Counted from the first letter of the stretch, positions 39,189-48,058 are shown. The stretch: DNA of 64,000 nucleotides from Acinetobacter halotolerans (GCF_004208515.1 NZ_SGIM01000004.1:62001-126000); one strand, 5' to 3'. Numbers and translations are program-made. The notes: generated by a model from the letters alone, not told the origin.

Positions 39189-41366
39189 TTAATATTTAAA
39201 CTTAAGCGCAACGCTATAGTTTGCAGGTTCTCCGTAGAATGCTTGACTATAAGTGAAGCTATTTAAATAATTTTTATCGGTGACATTATTTGCATTGGCC
39301 TGAACGGTGAAATGTTGGTTCACTTCATAGCTTGCCATTAGATTAAGTAAAGCATAATCGCTTTGTTTCAAATACGCCGATTTTACATTGTCAAAAATCG
39401 ACGTTTTCCCTTGCCATTGCAGCCCTGCGCCAACTTTGAGTTTTGGTAGTTGAGCAGGTGTATAGGTGGTCAGTAGATTAAAGGTTTGAGTCGGATTATA
39501 AGTTCTCGCAGCCCCACCATTTTTTAGATCTTGTAAACTAAATTGAGCATAACCAAGAGAGACGTTGACTTGATCGGTTAATTGTCCTGCCAAACCAACT
39601 TCGACACCTTGTGAACGTAAATCACTAATCCCAACTTTTCGATTTAAAGGATGTCCGTCACTTGAGCGCAGAGGATAATTATTTTCTTCAGTTCTAAAGA
39701 TTGCCAAAGTGCCCGTTAGTTTGTCATCTAACCACGCACTTTTAATCCCAACTTCATAGCTTTTACCTTCGATTGGATCGGCAACTTTTCCTGTGGCTTC
39801 ATTCACAGAAGTTTGAGGGCGAAAGATCGAGGTGTAACTCATATAACCTATATATTCAGGGCTAAAGTTATAGGTAATCCCTGCATAAGGCGAAAGCTTA
39901 CTTTCATCGTAATTCATTGGTGAAGTGTAGCTATAACCCTCACTTTTTGCTTTAACGTAGTTGGCGCCAAGTGTCACTTTGAGATCATCATTGAGGTGAA
40001 GACGTGTGGCTGCATAAATAGATTCATTACGTTGGCTGTAGTCAGCTTGTTTGACGAAATCTGACCAAGTGACATGCTTTGGTGTCCAGCTTGCCCAATT
40101 GGTTGTATAAGGTGTAACTGAGATTTGTCCGTTGTATTCAGAGCTTACATGATTGATATTGCTGTCATGTAGCGTACCTTGCTTTTGGTGGTCAACTTGA
40201 TCACTTTTAGAAAAGGTATAACCAATGATTGCTTCATGCTCTCGATTAAATAGGTCAAATTTGCCTTGAAGATTAAAATCAGCAGTGTGTAGTTTATTAT
40301 TCTCTAAATAACCATTTGGTGTTAATGAAACTCCTGAACCGTCTGCGTTTGGATAGCCGTAATAGTATAAAAGCTGGCTTTCACGATCTTTTTCATTGTA
40401 GTTATAGCTTAGGTTGGCAGACCATGTATCTAGGAATTTTTGTTTTAGTTCGATAAATGCATTTCTAGAAGTGTTGTCCCAATATGCCCAATCTGGATTG
40501 GGGTTAAATGAGCGATCATAACTGAGTTGTTTGCCAGAACTATCCATGAGTGGAATCGCACCCCAGTTGTTGGCATTTGGCTTATTTTTTTCTTGACTGG
40601 CACCAATGGTGAGAAGGGTTGAGTCAGTAATATCTGCTTCTATAACACCTACAATTCCATTTTTTTCTGAGGAATAACGATCGAGATGTGAGTCACCTGT
40701 TTGTTGGAAGCCAGCCAATCTTGCACGTATATGATCATTTAAACGACCAGAAGCATCTGCTTCATAGCGTTGCGTGTCCCACGAACCATAGCTAAGAGAG
40801 CTGCTGGCTTGAAATTCTTTTGTTGGACGTTTCCGAACATAATTGATGGTTGCACTTGGATCACCAAAAGCATTGGTTAAAGCATTTGCGCCTTTAACGA
40901 CTTCAATACGATCATAAAAATAACTGTCAGGATTAGTATCTGTGGTATTCCAATTGGTTAATGGGAAACCAACACCATCAATTAATATATTTGAAATTTC
41001 AAATCCGCGAGCCATATATACGGCTCGTTCCGTTTCAAGCGCGTTGACTGTCACGCCAGGGGTATTATTTAAAATATCTCGTGTTGAGGTTAAACCAAAG
41101 TCTTCTATTTGTTGGCGGGTCACAACATTGATAGTTTGTGGTGTTTCTTTGGCGGCGATATTAAGCTTGGTCGCACTTGAGCTATTTTTAATCGTATAGG
41201 TTTTGGTGCTTTCAGAATCTGAAATTTCATTCTGAGTCGCTTTGACTTGAATTGTTGGGAGTTGCTGTGATACTTCATCTGCTGCAAAGCTATAGGGGCT
41301 AATGCTGACTAAGCTTGATAGCGCAAGAAAAAGTGAGTTTCGTTTGAAGGAGAGAGTCGAGCACAT
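39189..41366 (-). CDS. TonB-dependent siderophore receptor
   Basis: A 725-residue outer-membrane receptor with signal peptide (to about residue 28), an N-terminal TonB-box-like Pro-Thr-Ile-Gln-Val-Lys-Ala, a plug domain and a beta-barrel ending in Ala-Leu-Lys-Phe-Lys-Tyr. The plug sequence Thr-Pro-Gln-Thr-Ile-Asn-Val-Val and Gly-Ala-Asn-Ala-Leu-Thr-Asn-Ala-Phe-Gly-Asp-Pro-Ser-Ala-Thr-Ile resembles the FhuE/FpvA group of ferric siderophore receptors. The open frame begins at 41432, but a Fur-box-like site lies in that extension, so I place the start at 41366 (41378 is also possible). No biosynthesis genes are nearby, so uptake of a foreign siderophore is likely. Confidence 0.9.
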   Translation of the reverse strand: MCSTLSFKRNSLFLALSSLVSISPYSFAADEVSQQLPTIQVKATQNEISDSESTKTYTIKNSSSATKLNIAAKETPQTINVVTRQQIEDFGLTSTRDILNNTPGVTVNALETERAVYMARGFEISNILIDGVGFPLTNWNTTDTNPDSYFYDRIEVVKGANALTNAFGDPSATINYVRKRPTKEFQASSSLSYGSWDTQRYEADASGRLNDHIRARLAGFQQTGDSHLDRYSSEKNGIVGVIEADITDSTLLTIGASQEKNKPNANNWGAIPLMDSSGKQLSYDRSFNPNPDWAYWDNTSRNAFIELKQKFLDTWSANLSYNYNEKDRESQLLYYYGYPNADGSGVSLTPNGYLENNKLHTADFNLQGKFDLFNREHEAIIGYTFSKSDQVDHQKQGTLHDSNINHVSSEYNGQISVTPYTTNWASWTPKHVTWSDFVKQADYSQRNESIYAATRLHLNDDLKVTLGANYVKAKSEGYSYTSPMNYDESKLSPYAGITYNFSPEYIGYMSYTSIFRPQTSVNEATGKVADPIEGKSYEVGIKSAWLDDKLTGTLAIFRTEENNYPLRSSDGHPLNRKVGISDLRSQGVEVGLAGQLTDQVNVSLGYAQFSLQDLKNGGAARTYNPTQTFNLLTTYTPAQLPKLKVGAGLQWQGKTSIFDNVKSAYLKQSDYALLNLMASYEVNQHFTVQANANNVTDKNYLNSFTYSQAFYGEPANYSVALKFKY

Positions 41367-41390
41367 ATTTACAACCATGTAAATGAGAAA

Positions 41391-41409
41391 TATTATTATT
41401 ACAATTATC
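41391..41409 (-). promoter_or_regulatory. Fur-box-like site of the TonB receptor gene
   Basis: The reverse strand matches the 19-base Fur consensus at 14 of 19 positions, including an intact GATAAT half. It lies just upstream of the chosen start, where iron repression is expected. Confidence 0.6.
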
Positions 41410-41609
41410 GTTAAAAATGTTTTGTTTTGCAATTTTTTTGTGGCTAGGTTGATAGAAATAAGTTACATGTTAAGAGGGGGAATCTTAAAATTGATCTAAA
41501 AGTATTTCAAAAAAGTTGTGAAGTGGGAGTACTTAGAAAAATAAAATTGGAATTTTTAATCTCGGGCTTACAAGTTAATAAGTGGTTAACTGAAATATAG
41601 GAGGTGACA

Positions 41610-42197
41610 ATGGATTACTATGAAATTAAAGCAGATTTTTATGACTTTTCTAATCAATATTTTATAACAGAGATTGATGGTTTCAATAATCCAAGAGCAC
41701 AACTTGATTGGGATGAGTTTCTATTTGAGTATCTTTCAAATAAGCAAAAGCAATATGTTGCTACTATAGAAAGTGGTCTAGAGGAAGTTGATTTTACTAC
41801 AACATTCTATGGGTTTTGTGTTGTTAGTGAAAAATTTGCAAATCTATTGGTATTAGAGAAAATTAGTGATTGCTTATTTATTCCTTTAATTTTTAATAAA
41901 CAGTTATCACAGAAATTTTACCTATTAATTGATTCTTTAAGATATGACTGTGTAGATGAAAAGAACTCAGATTTTCAGAAATTTCTAGAAAATGATCCTG
42001 TAAGACCTGACTTTGCTGGTCGTTATAGAGCATTCTTTAAATTGATTATTGATGCTTCAAAAACAGATAATTCCGACTTATTTAGATTGGAGAATGAGGA
42101 TTCAACTGTTATTGTGAGCCAGAGAATAAAAGATATTTATGACAGTAACCACTTTACTGGTGCAAGCTTTACAAAAGTGACATTAGACCGATTATAA
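41610..42197 (+). CDS. Putative immunity protein, Imm11/Imm43-like
   Basis: A 195-residue soluble acidic protein. The C-terminal pattern Leu-Phe-Arg-Leu-x4-Ser-Thr-Val-Ile-Val-Ser-Gln-Arg-Ile-Lys-Asp-x6-His-Phe-Thr-Gly-Ala-x-Phe resembles the ending of DUF1629/Imm11 and Imm43 immunity proteins of polymorphic toxin systems. The start at 41610 has a near-perfect GGAGG 5 bases upstream (GTG at 41604 would overlap it). It opens the AT-rich immunity island. Family assignment is by eye and moderate. A 50-codon startless frame ends 9 bases before it. Confidence 0.6.
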   Translation: MDYYEIKADFYDFSNQYFITEIDGFNNPRAQLDWDEFLFEYLSNKQKQYVATIESGLEEVDFTTTFYGFCVVSEKFANLLVLEKISDCLFIPLIFNKQLSQKFYLLIDSLRYDCVDEKNSDFQKFLENDPVRPDFAGRYRAFFKLIIDASKTDNSDLFRLENEDSTVIVSQRIKDIYDSNHFTGASFTKVTLDRL

Positions 42198-42294
42198 GCT
42201 CTGTTTGAGCCTGATCTAATAATTTTAAATTCCTTTTTTATGAAATAGATATCTTCTATAAATGTTTAAATAAACTTATATTAGTAATCTTAAT

Positions 42295-42372
42295 GTGAAA
42301 ATCAGAGAAGAGGGATTCGATAGCTTTCACTATTGGTTAATGGACATGGAATCAAATAACAGGAGAAACTGA
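42295..42372 (+). pseudogene. Broken 5' copy of the gene at 42854
   Basis: Codons 1-18 of this 25-codon frame parallel the first 18 codons of the gene at 42854 (shared Arg-Glu-Glu, Phe-Asp-Ser-Phe, Tyr-Trp-Leu-Met-Asp-Met), in the same order and phase, after which similarity ends abruptly and a stop follows. It is the residue of a paralogous gene whose body has been lost or replaced by the next gene. GTG replaces ATG. Confidence 0.75.
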
Positions 42373-42375
42373 AAA

Positions 42376-42789
42376 ATGGTTTACTTTCCTATAGAGCCTT
42401 TTAGGGATTTGAAAGATGTTAAAGATGACGAGTTCTGGACAGTAAGGAATTGTTTTGCTCATATGATATATGAAAATAATATAGATATAGACCTATTCAA
42501 AAAATTTATTATAAGAGGAGGTGTGGCAGGTGATGTAGATTGGGGTGTAGAAAAATGGAATATTTACTCGGAAGAAGATCATGGTATAGAGGCATATTAT
42601 GATGGTTATCTTTTTTTTCTTGGGGAGGAAGAACTTGGTAGAGATAGAGGTGTAGGGGAATCACAAGTAATTTTATCTAAGGATGAGATCAAGCCATATA
42701 TTCATCATATTGTTGATTGGTATAAAAAAAGGATAGATTCTAATGTGGAAGAATTAATCAAACTGGCAAAAGAAAATGGCTTTTATTAG
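42376..42789 (+). CDS. Putative immunity protein, CdiI-like
   Basis: A 137-residue acidic, aromatic-rich soluble protein with AGGAGA 9 bases upstream. Size, composition and the late Tyr-Ile-His-His-Ile-Val-Asp-Trp-Tyr-Lys-Lys helix recall ribonuclease-toxin immunity proteins of the CdiI group, but no motif is decisive. The break of the preceding fragment lies immediately upstream, suggesting this gene was joined in by recombination. Confidence 0.5.
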   Translation: MVYFPIEPFRDLKDVKDDEFWTVRNCFAHMIYENNIDIDLFKKFIIRGGVAGDVDWGVEKWNIYSEEDHGIEAYYDGYLFFLGEEELGRDRGVGESQVILSKDEIKPYIHHIVDWYKKRIDSNVEELIKLAKENGFY

Positions 42790-42853
42790 TATAGTTGATT
42801 ATCTTGTTCCACGGTTGTTTGGAAGGTACTAACACGGATGAATACTGATTAAT

Positions 42854-43282
42854 ATGAAAACTAGAGAAGAAAGGTTTGACAGCTTTCAATATTGGTTAAT
42901 GGACATGCGTGATGCTTTATCACGTATACATGATACCCTCCCAAAAGAAATTAGTGAGAAGTTAGATTACTCGGTAAAATCATTGGATATCTTGGAAAAT
43001 TGGATATTGGAGCAGTATCCGACGACTCAAGCGATCTTAGCCCAAGAAGAATCTCGTAAAGTTGATGGCTATGCACGTTATGTTGGTGAAACATTTAGAA
43101 AATATCTGGGGGGGAAATGGATTATAGAGTTGGATAATCCCAAACATGCATTTTATAATTTGCCTGAAATTAAAAGCGAGTTTTTTAGAGACTGTCCATT
43201 ATCATTCGTTATTGCGAGTACAGATCGTCGAACAGGGCATTACATTTCAGATATTCTTAAGAATTTTATTGATAGTGAATAA
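42854..43282 (+). CDS. Putative immunity-type protein, 142 residues
   Basis: A soluble, helical 142-residue protein of unknown family. Its 5' end is duplicated as the fragment at 42295, showing that more than one copy has existed here. Location among Imm-like genes suggests an immunity role. There is no strong ribosome site. Confidence 0.5.
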   Translation: MKTREERFDSFQYWLMDMRDALSRIHDTLPKEISEKLDYSVKSLDILENWILEQYPTTQAILAQEESRKVDGYARYVGETFRKYLGGKWIIELDNPKHAFYNLPEIKSEFFRDCPLSFVIASTDRRTGHYISDILKNFIDSE

Positions 43283-43325
43283 GCTTCTTTGGCTAAGTAT
43301 GAGTTATTTTAAAACTTTCCGATCA

Positions 43326-43425
43326 TAATGAGTAATACATGAATATTAAAAACTTAATAAGATGTTTTGGACTTTTATTAGCTCTTTCAACTCTTACCGC
43401 TTGTGCTACACCTAGAATCTTATCG
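43326..43425 (+). repeat. 100-bp exact repeat, 5' end of lipoprotein gene 1
   Basis: Identical to 43950-44049 (offset 624). It covers the leader, start codon and signal-peptide region. Confidence 0.92.
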
Positions 43426-43887
43426 AATGAGATAAATGGATTATGCTTAGTAACGCAACAAGATTTTCGGCTGTCTAAGAAAGCCTTAAAAACGTTGGAT
43501 ACGCAGTATATGCTAGAAAGCCCTAATGCGTGGGTTACGCCGATTACGATAGGTTACCAAGAGATAGGTTTAGTCCCAAATTCAACAAAGTTAAGTATTT
43601 TTAGAGTCTATGAAGCATATGAGTCAATAGGTTACTTTAGACCTGATATTGTTGTGAAAATAGAGCAGGGAAAATATAAGGGAATAATCGCTAGTATTCC
43701 TGGATTTAACGAGAGTATGGCTGATCCAGACACAAGAAAAAGAGTTGCTGATGAAAGGGGTACATTTATATTCGGATCATTATGGTTTACAGGGTTTGAT
43801 AGGGTTGATGTTCCTGGAAAAAGGCTTAGAAGGTCAGATGTAAATAAAATTAAGTTTAATCCCGAATATCTAAAAAAGTGTGATTGA
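43339..43887 (+). CDS. Lipoprotein of unknown function, tandem copy 1
   Basis: A 182-residue lipoprotein: signal ends Leu-Thr-Ala-Cys at residue 22. The first 29 and last 18 residues are identical to those of the next gene, while the middle is only partly alike (shared Gly-Leu-Cys-Leu, Gly-Tyr-Gln-Glu-Ile-Gly, Ser-Ile-Phe-Arg-Val-Tyr-Glu, Ser-Leu-Trp-Phe-Thr). A Cys near the start of the mature part and one at the end may pair. Its surface/periplasmic place and island context suggest protection against an envelope-targeting toxin, but that is inference. Confidence 0.7.
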   Translation: MNIKNLIRCFGLLLALSTLTACATPRILSNEINGLCLVTQQDFRLSKKALKTLDTQYMLESPNAWVTPITIGYQEIGLVPNSTKLSIFRVYEAYESIGYFRPDIVVKIEQGKYKGIIASIPGFNESMADPDTRKRVADERGTFIFGSLWFTGFDRVDVPGKRLRRSDVNKIKFNPEYLKKCD

Positions 43888-43949
43888 GTGAAAATCCAAG
43901 GCTTTAAAGTTTGTTATCAATTCTGAATGGATTTAAATTCCTCTGAGTG

Positions 43950-44049
43950 TAATGAGTAATACATGAATATTAAAAACTTAATAAGATGTTTTGGACTTTT
44001 ATTAGCTCTTTCAACTCTTACCGCTTGTGCTACACCTAGAATCTTATCG
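43950..44049 (+). repeat. 100-bp exact repeat, 5' end of lipoprotein gene 2
   Basis: Identical partner of 43326-43425. A second exact repeat, 54 bp, joins the 3' ends of the two genes (43834-43887 and 44473-44526, offset 639). Confidence 0.92.
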
Positions 44050-44526
44050 CATGATATAGATGGATTATGCCTGATTACACAACAAGATATGGTATTGTCT
44101 AGAAAGAAATTTAAAGATTACGGTACAACGAATTATAGCTTACGAACAACCAAAAACTGGCATCCACCCTTTACGATCGATACGATAGGTTACCAAGAGA
44201 TAGGTGACCTTCCTCGTTTTACAAGATTAAGTATTTTTAGGGTTTACGAGGTTTATGACTCTTTGGGATATTATGCTCCACGTATTGTTGCTAAGTTAGA
44301 GCAAGGGGAATACAGTAATATTTTGGCCGTTATTCCTTCATGGCAAGAACATGTTGTTGATCCTGTTACGGGTAGATCTGTCACGATGGATGGAAGTAGT
44401 GCTATTATGACTAAATCATTATGGTTTACAGCACGTGATACTATTGATATTCCAAGAAAGGTGTTTAGTAGATCAGATGTAAATAAAATTAAGTTTAATC
44501 CCGAATATCTAAAAAAGTGTGATTGA
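43963..44526 (+). CDS. Lipoprotein of unknown function, tandem copy 2
   Basis: A 187-residue paralogue of the preceding lipoprotein with identical ends at DNA level and a diverged middle, including a small insertion before the shared Ile-Gly-Tyr-Gln-Glu block. Exact ends around a diverged core imply recent gene conversion or recombination with a different allele, not simple drift after duplication. Confidence 0.7.
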   Translation: MNIKNLIRCFGLLLALSTLTACATPRILSHDIDGLCLITQQDMVLSRKKFKDYGTTNYSLRTTKNWHPPFTIDTIGYQEIGDLPRFTRLSIFRVYEVYDSLGYYAPRIVAKLEQGEYSNILAVIPSWQEHVVDPVTGRSVTMDGSSAIMTKSLWFTARDTIDIPRKVFSRSDVNKIKFNPEYLKKCD

Positions 44527-44566
44527 ATGAAGCCAATATTTTAAGGTTGTTCTTCTGATGGTTTGA

Positions 44567-44707
44567 ATAAATTTAATTCTGATATTTAAAGGCAGTCCGT
44601 GGCTAAAAAATAAAAATGCCTCCTATGAATTTCATTCCAATACTCCGATACCCCAACATATTAAAGAGTGGTTAACGAAAAAGGGTATTAAATTTTATGA
44701 ACATTAA
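44567..44707 (+). pseudogene. Headless C-terminal tip of a probable polymorphic toxin
   Basis: An open frame without a start codon encodes a protein-like segment from about 44591: Gly-Ser-Pro-Trp-Leu, then His-Ser-Asn-Thr-Pro-Ile-Pro and Lys-Glu-Trp-Leu-Thr-Lys-Lys-Gly-Ile-Lys-Phe-Tyr, and stops 14 bases before the next gene's ATG. This is where the toxic C-terminus of a Rhs/CdiA-type protein ends before its immunity gene. The rest of the toxin is absent. Confidence 0.5.
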
Positions 44708-44721
44708 TGGAGGAATTTGAC

Positions 44722-45153
44722 ATGTCTATATCTTCAGGGTTATATGTAAAAATAGTAAGCAATGATAATAGTCCAATGGAAATTCTGGAACTTATTTATC
44801 AGGCTGGTTGGAACTTTAATGATCATGGGCTAAAAGCTTATTTGCCCATTCATGATAATGATGATTTTAATTGGAATTTTGATGCAATTTCTGATGAAGA
44901 ATTACTCTTGATTTTGAATCATAAAAACTCTTTAAGGGAAATGTTAGGTGTGGTTTTAACTTGGAGAGATTCAAATATTGGAGGGGAGTTTTTGTTGGAC
45001 TTTGAAGGTGGGATTACTGTAAGTTTAAGTATAAATCGTCAAATATTATTAGAGAATATAACTAATGTTAATTGGTATTTAGAAAGAATTATTCCATTTA
45101 TTAAACTTGGTGATTTTGAAATTGAAAATATACGGTTTGAAGAGTATTTTTAG
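44722..45153 (+). CDS. Putative immunity protein paired with a toxin remnant
   Basis: A 143-residue acidic soluble protein with GGAGGA 7 bases before the ATG at 44722 (an ATG at 44707 overlaps the toxin remnant's stop). It has an alpha/beta look with repeated acidic Asp-Asp clusters and a C-terminal Phe-Glu-Glu-Tyr-Phe. No named immunity family is recognised, but its place 14 bases after a toxin-tip frame is the classic toxin-immunity arrangement. Confidence 0.6.
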   Translation: MSISSGLYVKIVSNDNSPMEILELIYQAGWNFNDHGLKAYLPIHDNDDFNWNFDAISDEELLLILNHKNSLREMLGVVLTWRDSNIGGEFLLDFEGGITVSLSINRQILLENITNVNWYLERIIPFIKLGDFEIENIRFEEYF

Positions 45154-45224
45154 GGTTTTGTGAGGGGTAATTAAAGTGTAATAATTAAATATGAATAATC
45201 TGTAAATTATCTTTTTGATTTTAA

Positions 45225-45302
45225 GTGTTAAAAGAGAGTGACTTAACTCTGAGAAATATTGTAAGAAAGGGTGGCTGGAGTAAGTACTATGGTGTTATAT
45301 GA
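45225..45302 (+). other. Short open frame before the Imm8-like gene, possible toxin-tip remnant
   Basis: 25 codons with a Lys-Gly-Gly-Trp-Ser-Lys-Tyr-Tyr-Gly-Val ending, stopping about 22 bases before the next gene. It resembles the arrangement at 44567, but it is too short to be sure. Confidence 0.3.
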
Positions 45303-45326
45303 TGTTTTGAAATAAGGGTGGTTATG

Positions 45327-45683
45327 ATGCAATTAATTATTCATTCAATCTCCTCAGATTACTTTGATCTTAAATCTTGGATTCCAAGCAACTTGGATGA
45401 AGTGTTTGTTAATCTAGTTATTGAAATTGGGTGTAACTTAGAGGAAGGTGTAAATTTATTCTATGTAGATATGGCTTCACCAGAGGGCTTAAGAAAGGCG
45501 AAAGGAAACATGGATATTCTTGCACTTAATAGAACTATTCTAATATCTAATTATTCTTATGAAATAATGTATGATGCTATTTGTAAGGTCGTGGAATCAT
45601 GTACAGATAAAAATTGGAGTTTAAGTTGTAGTAAATTGCAAAGATACTTTGATTGGGAGTATGAAGACTATGAGCTTGAATAG
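45327..45683 (+). CDS. Imm8-like immunity protein
   Basis: A 118-residue protein with the layout of Imm8: hydrophobic first strand with Ile-x-Ser, a central Phe-Tyr-Val-Asp-Met-Ala-Ser-Pro-Glu-Gly-Leu (near 45-55), an Ile-Leu-Ile-Ser-Asn-Tyr-Ser-Tyr-Glu stretch, and an ending Leu-Gln-Arg-Tyr-Phe-Asp-Trp-Glu-Tyr-Glu-Asp-Tyr-Glu. Such proteins neutralise contact-delivered toxins. AAGGG sits 8 bases before 45327; the ATG at 45324 or the GTG at 45318 are alternatives. Confidence 0.72.
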   Translation: MQLIIHSISSDYFDLKSWIPSNLDEVFVNLVIEIGCNLEEGVNLFYVDMASPEGLRKAKGNMDILALNRTILISNYSYEIMYDAICKVVESCTDKNWSLSCSKLQRYFDWEYEDYELE

Positions 45684-45732
45684 CTAATATTTTTACAGGC
45701 TCTAGACATTCTTAAACTATTCGATTTTTTTT

Positions 45733-45762
45733 AAAACCTATTCTTCTTATGGATAGGTTTTT
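45733..45762 (+). terminator. Terminator of the immunity island
   Basis: An 11-bp stem with one G-T pair (45733-45743 with 45751-45761), 7-base loop, T run. Confidence 0.8.
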
Positions 45763-45792
45763 TATATTAAAAAGCCAAATCACCAGACAACA

Positions 45793-45818
45793 AAAAAGGT
45801 CGCCGAAGCGACCTTTTT
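45793..45818. terminator. Bidirectional terminator after pckG
   Basis: An 11-bp perfect stem with CGAA loop and A/T runs on both sides. It ends pckG on the - strand. Confidence 0.93.
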
Positions 45819-45832
45819 ATGTCATTTAATTA

Positions 45833-47662
45833 TTAAGCAGATTTAACCGCATTTAATAATTCATTTTGACGATCTTTAAGTGCTTGAGGTAAACGATCAC
45901 CAAGTTTAGTAAATAACTCAGTGTGGCTCTCAAGCTCTTTGATCCATTGATCTTTATCTTGCGCTGTAACAGTTTCGAATTGCTCTTTAGAGAAATCGAT
46001 ACCTTCCCAGTTCAATTGCTCATAAGTTGGAACTAGACCGATTGGTGTTTGAGTCGCTTCAGCACGACCTTCACAACGATCAATGATCCACTCAAGAACA
46101 CGCATGTTTTGACCGAAACCAGGCCATACGAAGTTGCCTTCAGCATCACGACGGAACCAGTTTACATTGAAGATTTTTGGTAATTTGTTACCAGCAGCTT
46201 CTGCTTTAGCACCAACTTCTTGACCAAGTTGTAACCAATGACCGAAGTAATCAGCCATGTTATAACCAGCGAAAGGAAGCATCGCAAATGGATCACGACG
46301 AACGATACCTTGTTGACCAACAGCAGCAGCAGTTGTTTCAGAACCCATAGTTGCAGCTTTATACACGCCATCAACCCAATCAAAAGCTTCTGATACTAAA
46401 GGCACTGTGTCCGCACGGCGACCACCGAAGATGAATGCTGAGATTGGAACACCTGCTGGATTTTCCCAGTCAGCGTCAATCGAAGGGCATTGACCAGCAG
46501 AAACAGTGAAACGTGCATTTGGATGAGCAGCTTTATCTTCACCAGTATGTGGTTGACCTTTCCAGTTGGTAAGGTTCGCTGGAACTTCTTTAGAAAGACC
46601 TTCCCACCATACTTCACCATTATCTGTAACAGCAACGTTGGTATAAATGACATCTTTATGCATAGTTGCCATGCAGTTCGGGTTGGTTTTGGTATTTGTA
46701 CCAGGTGCAACACCGAAGAAACCAGCTTCTGGGTTGATTGCATATAAACGACCATCTTCACCTGGTTTGATCCAAGCGATATCGTCACCTACAGTTTCAA
46801 TCTTCCAACCTTCATAACCTGCTGGTGGAATCAACATCGCAAAGTTAGTTTTACCACATGCAGAAGGGAATGCCGCTGCGATGTAATGTTTTTCACCTTG
46901 AGGATTGGTTACGCCTAAAATTAGCATGTGTTCAGCTAACCAACCTTGTTCACGACCCATTGCAGAAGCAATACGTAATGCTAAGCATTTTTTACCAAGT
47001 AATGCATTACCACCATAACCAGAACCGTAAGACCAGATTTCACGCGTTTCTGGGTAGTGCACGATATATTTTTCGTTGTTGCATGGCCATGCAACATCTT
47101 TTGCACCAGCGGCAAGAGGGGCTGCAACAGTGTGTACGCAAGGTACATATTCACCGTCTGTACCAAGTACGTCATAAACCGCTTTGCCCATACGTGCCAT
47201 TTTCTTCATCGAAACAGCAACGTAAGGTGAATCTGTAAGTTCGATACCAATGTGTGCAATGTGGCTACCTAACGGACCCATTGAGAAAGGAACCACATAC
47301 ATGGTACGGCCTTCCATTGCACCATCAAATAATCCATTTAATTTTTCGCGCATTTCCGCAGGTGCAACCCAGTTATTAGTCGCGCCAGCATCTTCTTGGT
47401 TTGCAGAGCAAATATAAGTGCGGTCTTCAACACGAGCAACATCAGAAGGATCAGAATTTGCAAGATATGAACCAGGATGCTTTTCTTGGTTAAGTTTTTG
47501 CATGGTGCCGTTAGCGATCATCAAGTCGATCAGACGTTGATATTCTTCTTCGCTTCCGTCACACCATTCAATTTTTGCTGGTTTGGTTAATTTTGCAATT
47601 TCTTCCACCCATGCAATAAGCTTAGGGTGACGAACGAATTCTGGTGCGTTCACTTGGGTCAT
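45833..47662 (-). CDS. pckG: Phosphoenolpyruvate carboxykinase (GTP)
   Basis: A 609-residue GTP-dependent PEPCK, making PEP from oxaloacetate for gluconeogenesis. The reactive-Cys P-loop Phe-Pro-Ser-Ala-Cys-Gly-Lys-Thr-Asn is near residue 270, followed by Gly-Asp-Asp-Ile-Ala-Trp near 295, and Phe-Gly-Gly-Arg-Arg-Ala-Asp near 405 corresponds to the guanine-nucleotide site region. Together with the malic enzyme it supplies C3 precursors during growth on the acids produced by the catabolic genes. AAAGG precedes the ATG. Confidence 0.97.
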   Translation of the reverse strand: MTQVNAPEFVRHPKLIAWVEEIAKLTKPAKIEWCDGSEEEYQRLIDLMIANGTMQKLNQEKHPGSYLANSDPSDVARVEDRTYICSANQEDAGATNNWVAPAEMREKLNGLFDGAMEGRTMYVVPFSMGPLGSHIAHIGIELTDSPYVAVSMKKMARMGKAVYDVLGTDGEYVPCVHTVAAPLAAGAKDVAWPCNNEKYIVHYPETREIWSYGSGYGGNALLGKKCLALRIASAMGREQGWLAEHMLILGVTNPQGEKHYIAAAFPSACGKTNFAMLIPPAGYEGWKIETVGDDIAWIKPGEDGRLYAINPEAGFFGVAPGTNTKTNPNCMATMHKDVIYTNVAVTDNGEVWWEGLSKEVPANLTNWKGQPHTGEDKAAHPNARFTVSAGQCPSIDADWENPAGVPISAFIFGGRRADTVPLVSEAFDWVDGVYKAATMGSETTAAAVGQQGIVRRDPFAMLPFAGYNMADYFGHWLQLGQEVGAKAEAAGNKLPKIFNVNWFRRDAEGNFVWPGFGQNMRVLEWIIDRCEGRAEATQTPIGLVPTYEQLNWEGIDFSKEQFETVTAQDKDQWIKELESHTELFTKLGDRLPQALKDRQNELLNAVKSA

Positions 47663-48058
47663 GGTGATGCCTTTTTAAAGTGTGTACGACGTACAATTCT
47701 ATTCATTGGGATACAATGAAAATAGATGAAGTAAAAAAAGTGGCTGTATTAAAGCATAAAATCGAAAAAAAAATAAGAGCCAAGAATGTTATCTCCTGTT
47801 AATAAAAACCCGTTTAATGCTATCTAAGTAGTTGTTTTTGATCGATTGAATGTTTTTTAAATGCAGTATACGTTTTACTTATAGGTGTTATTTTTATTAA
47901 AAATACCAATAAATAACAATAATTTACTGTTTATGCATTTCTTGAGAATTATTATTGATAAAATGAATTATGCTCATTCAAAATTTACATAAACAAGCTT
48001 TCATTTGTTGCTTTTGTACCCAAAAATACAGCTATTAACAGCCTTATGTTTGATCTTT
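47663..48058. other. About 395-bp divergent promoter region
   Basis: Between pckG and the lipid-kinase-like gene. It is very AT-rich with several TATAAA-like boxes; no operator could be identified. Confidence 0.35.

Noticed and set aside
41448..41600. A 50-codon startless frame ending just before the Imm11-like gene, with a Lys-Trp-Leu-Thr ending like the tip at 44567
   Set aside because: Not annotated as a toxin remnant: in such AT-rich DNA a frame of this length can arise by chance and the rest of the sequence is not protein-like. Kept only as support for a pattern.
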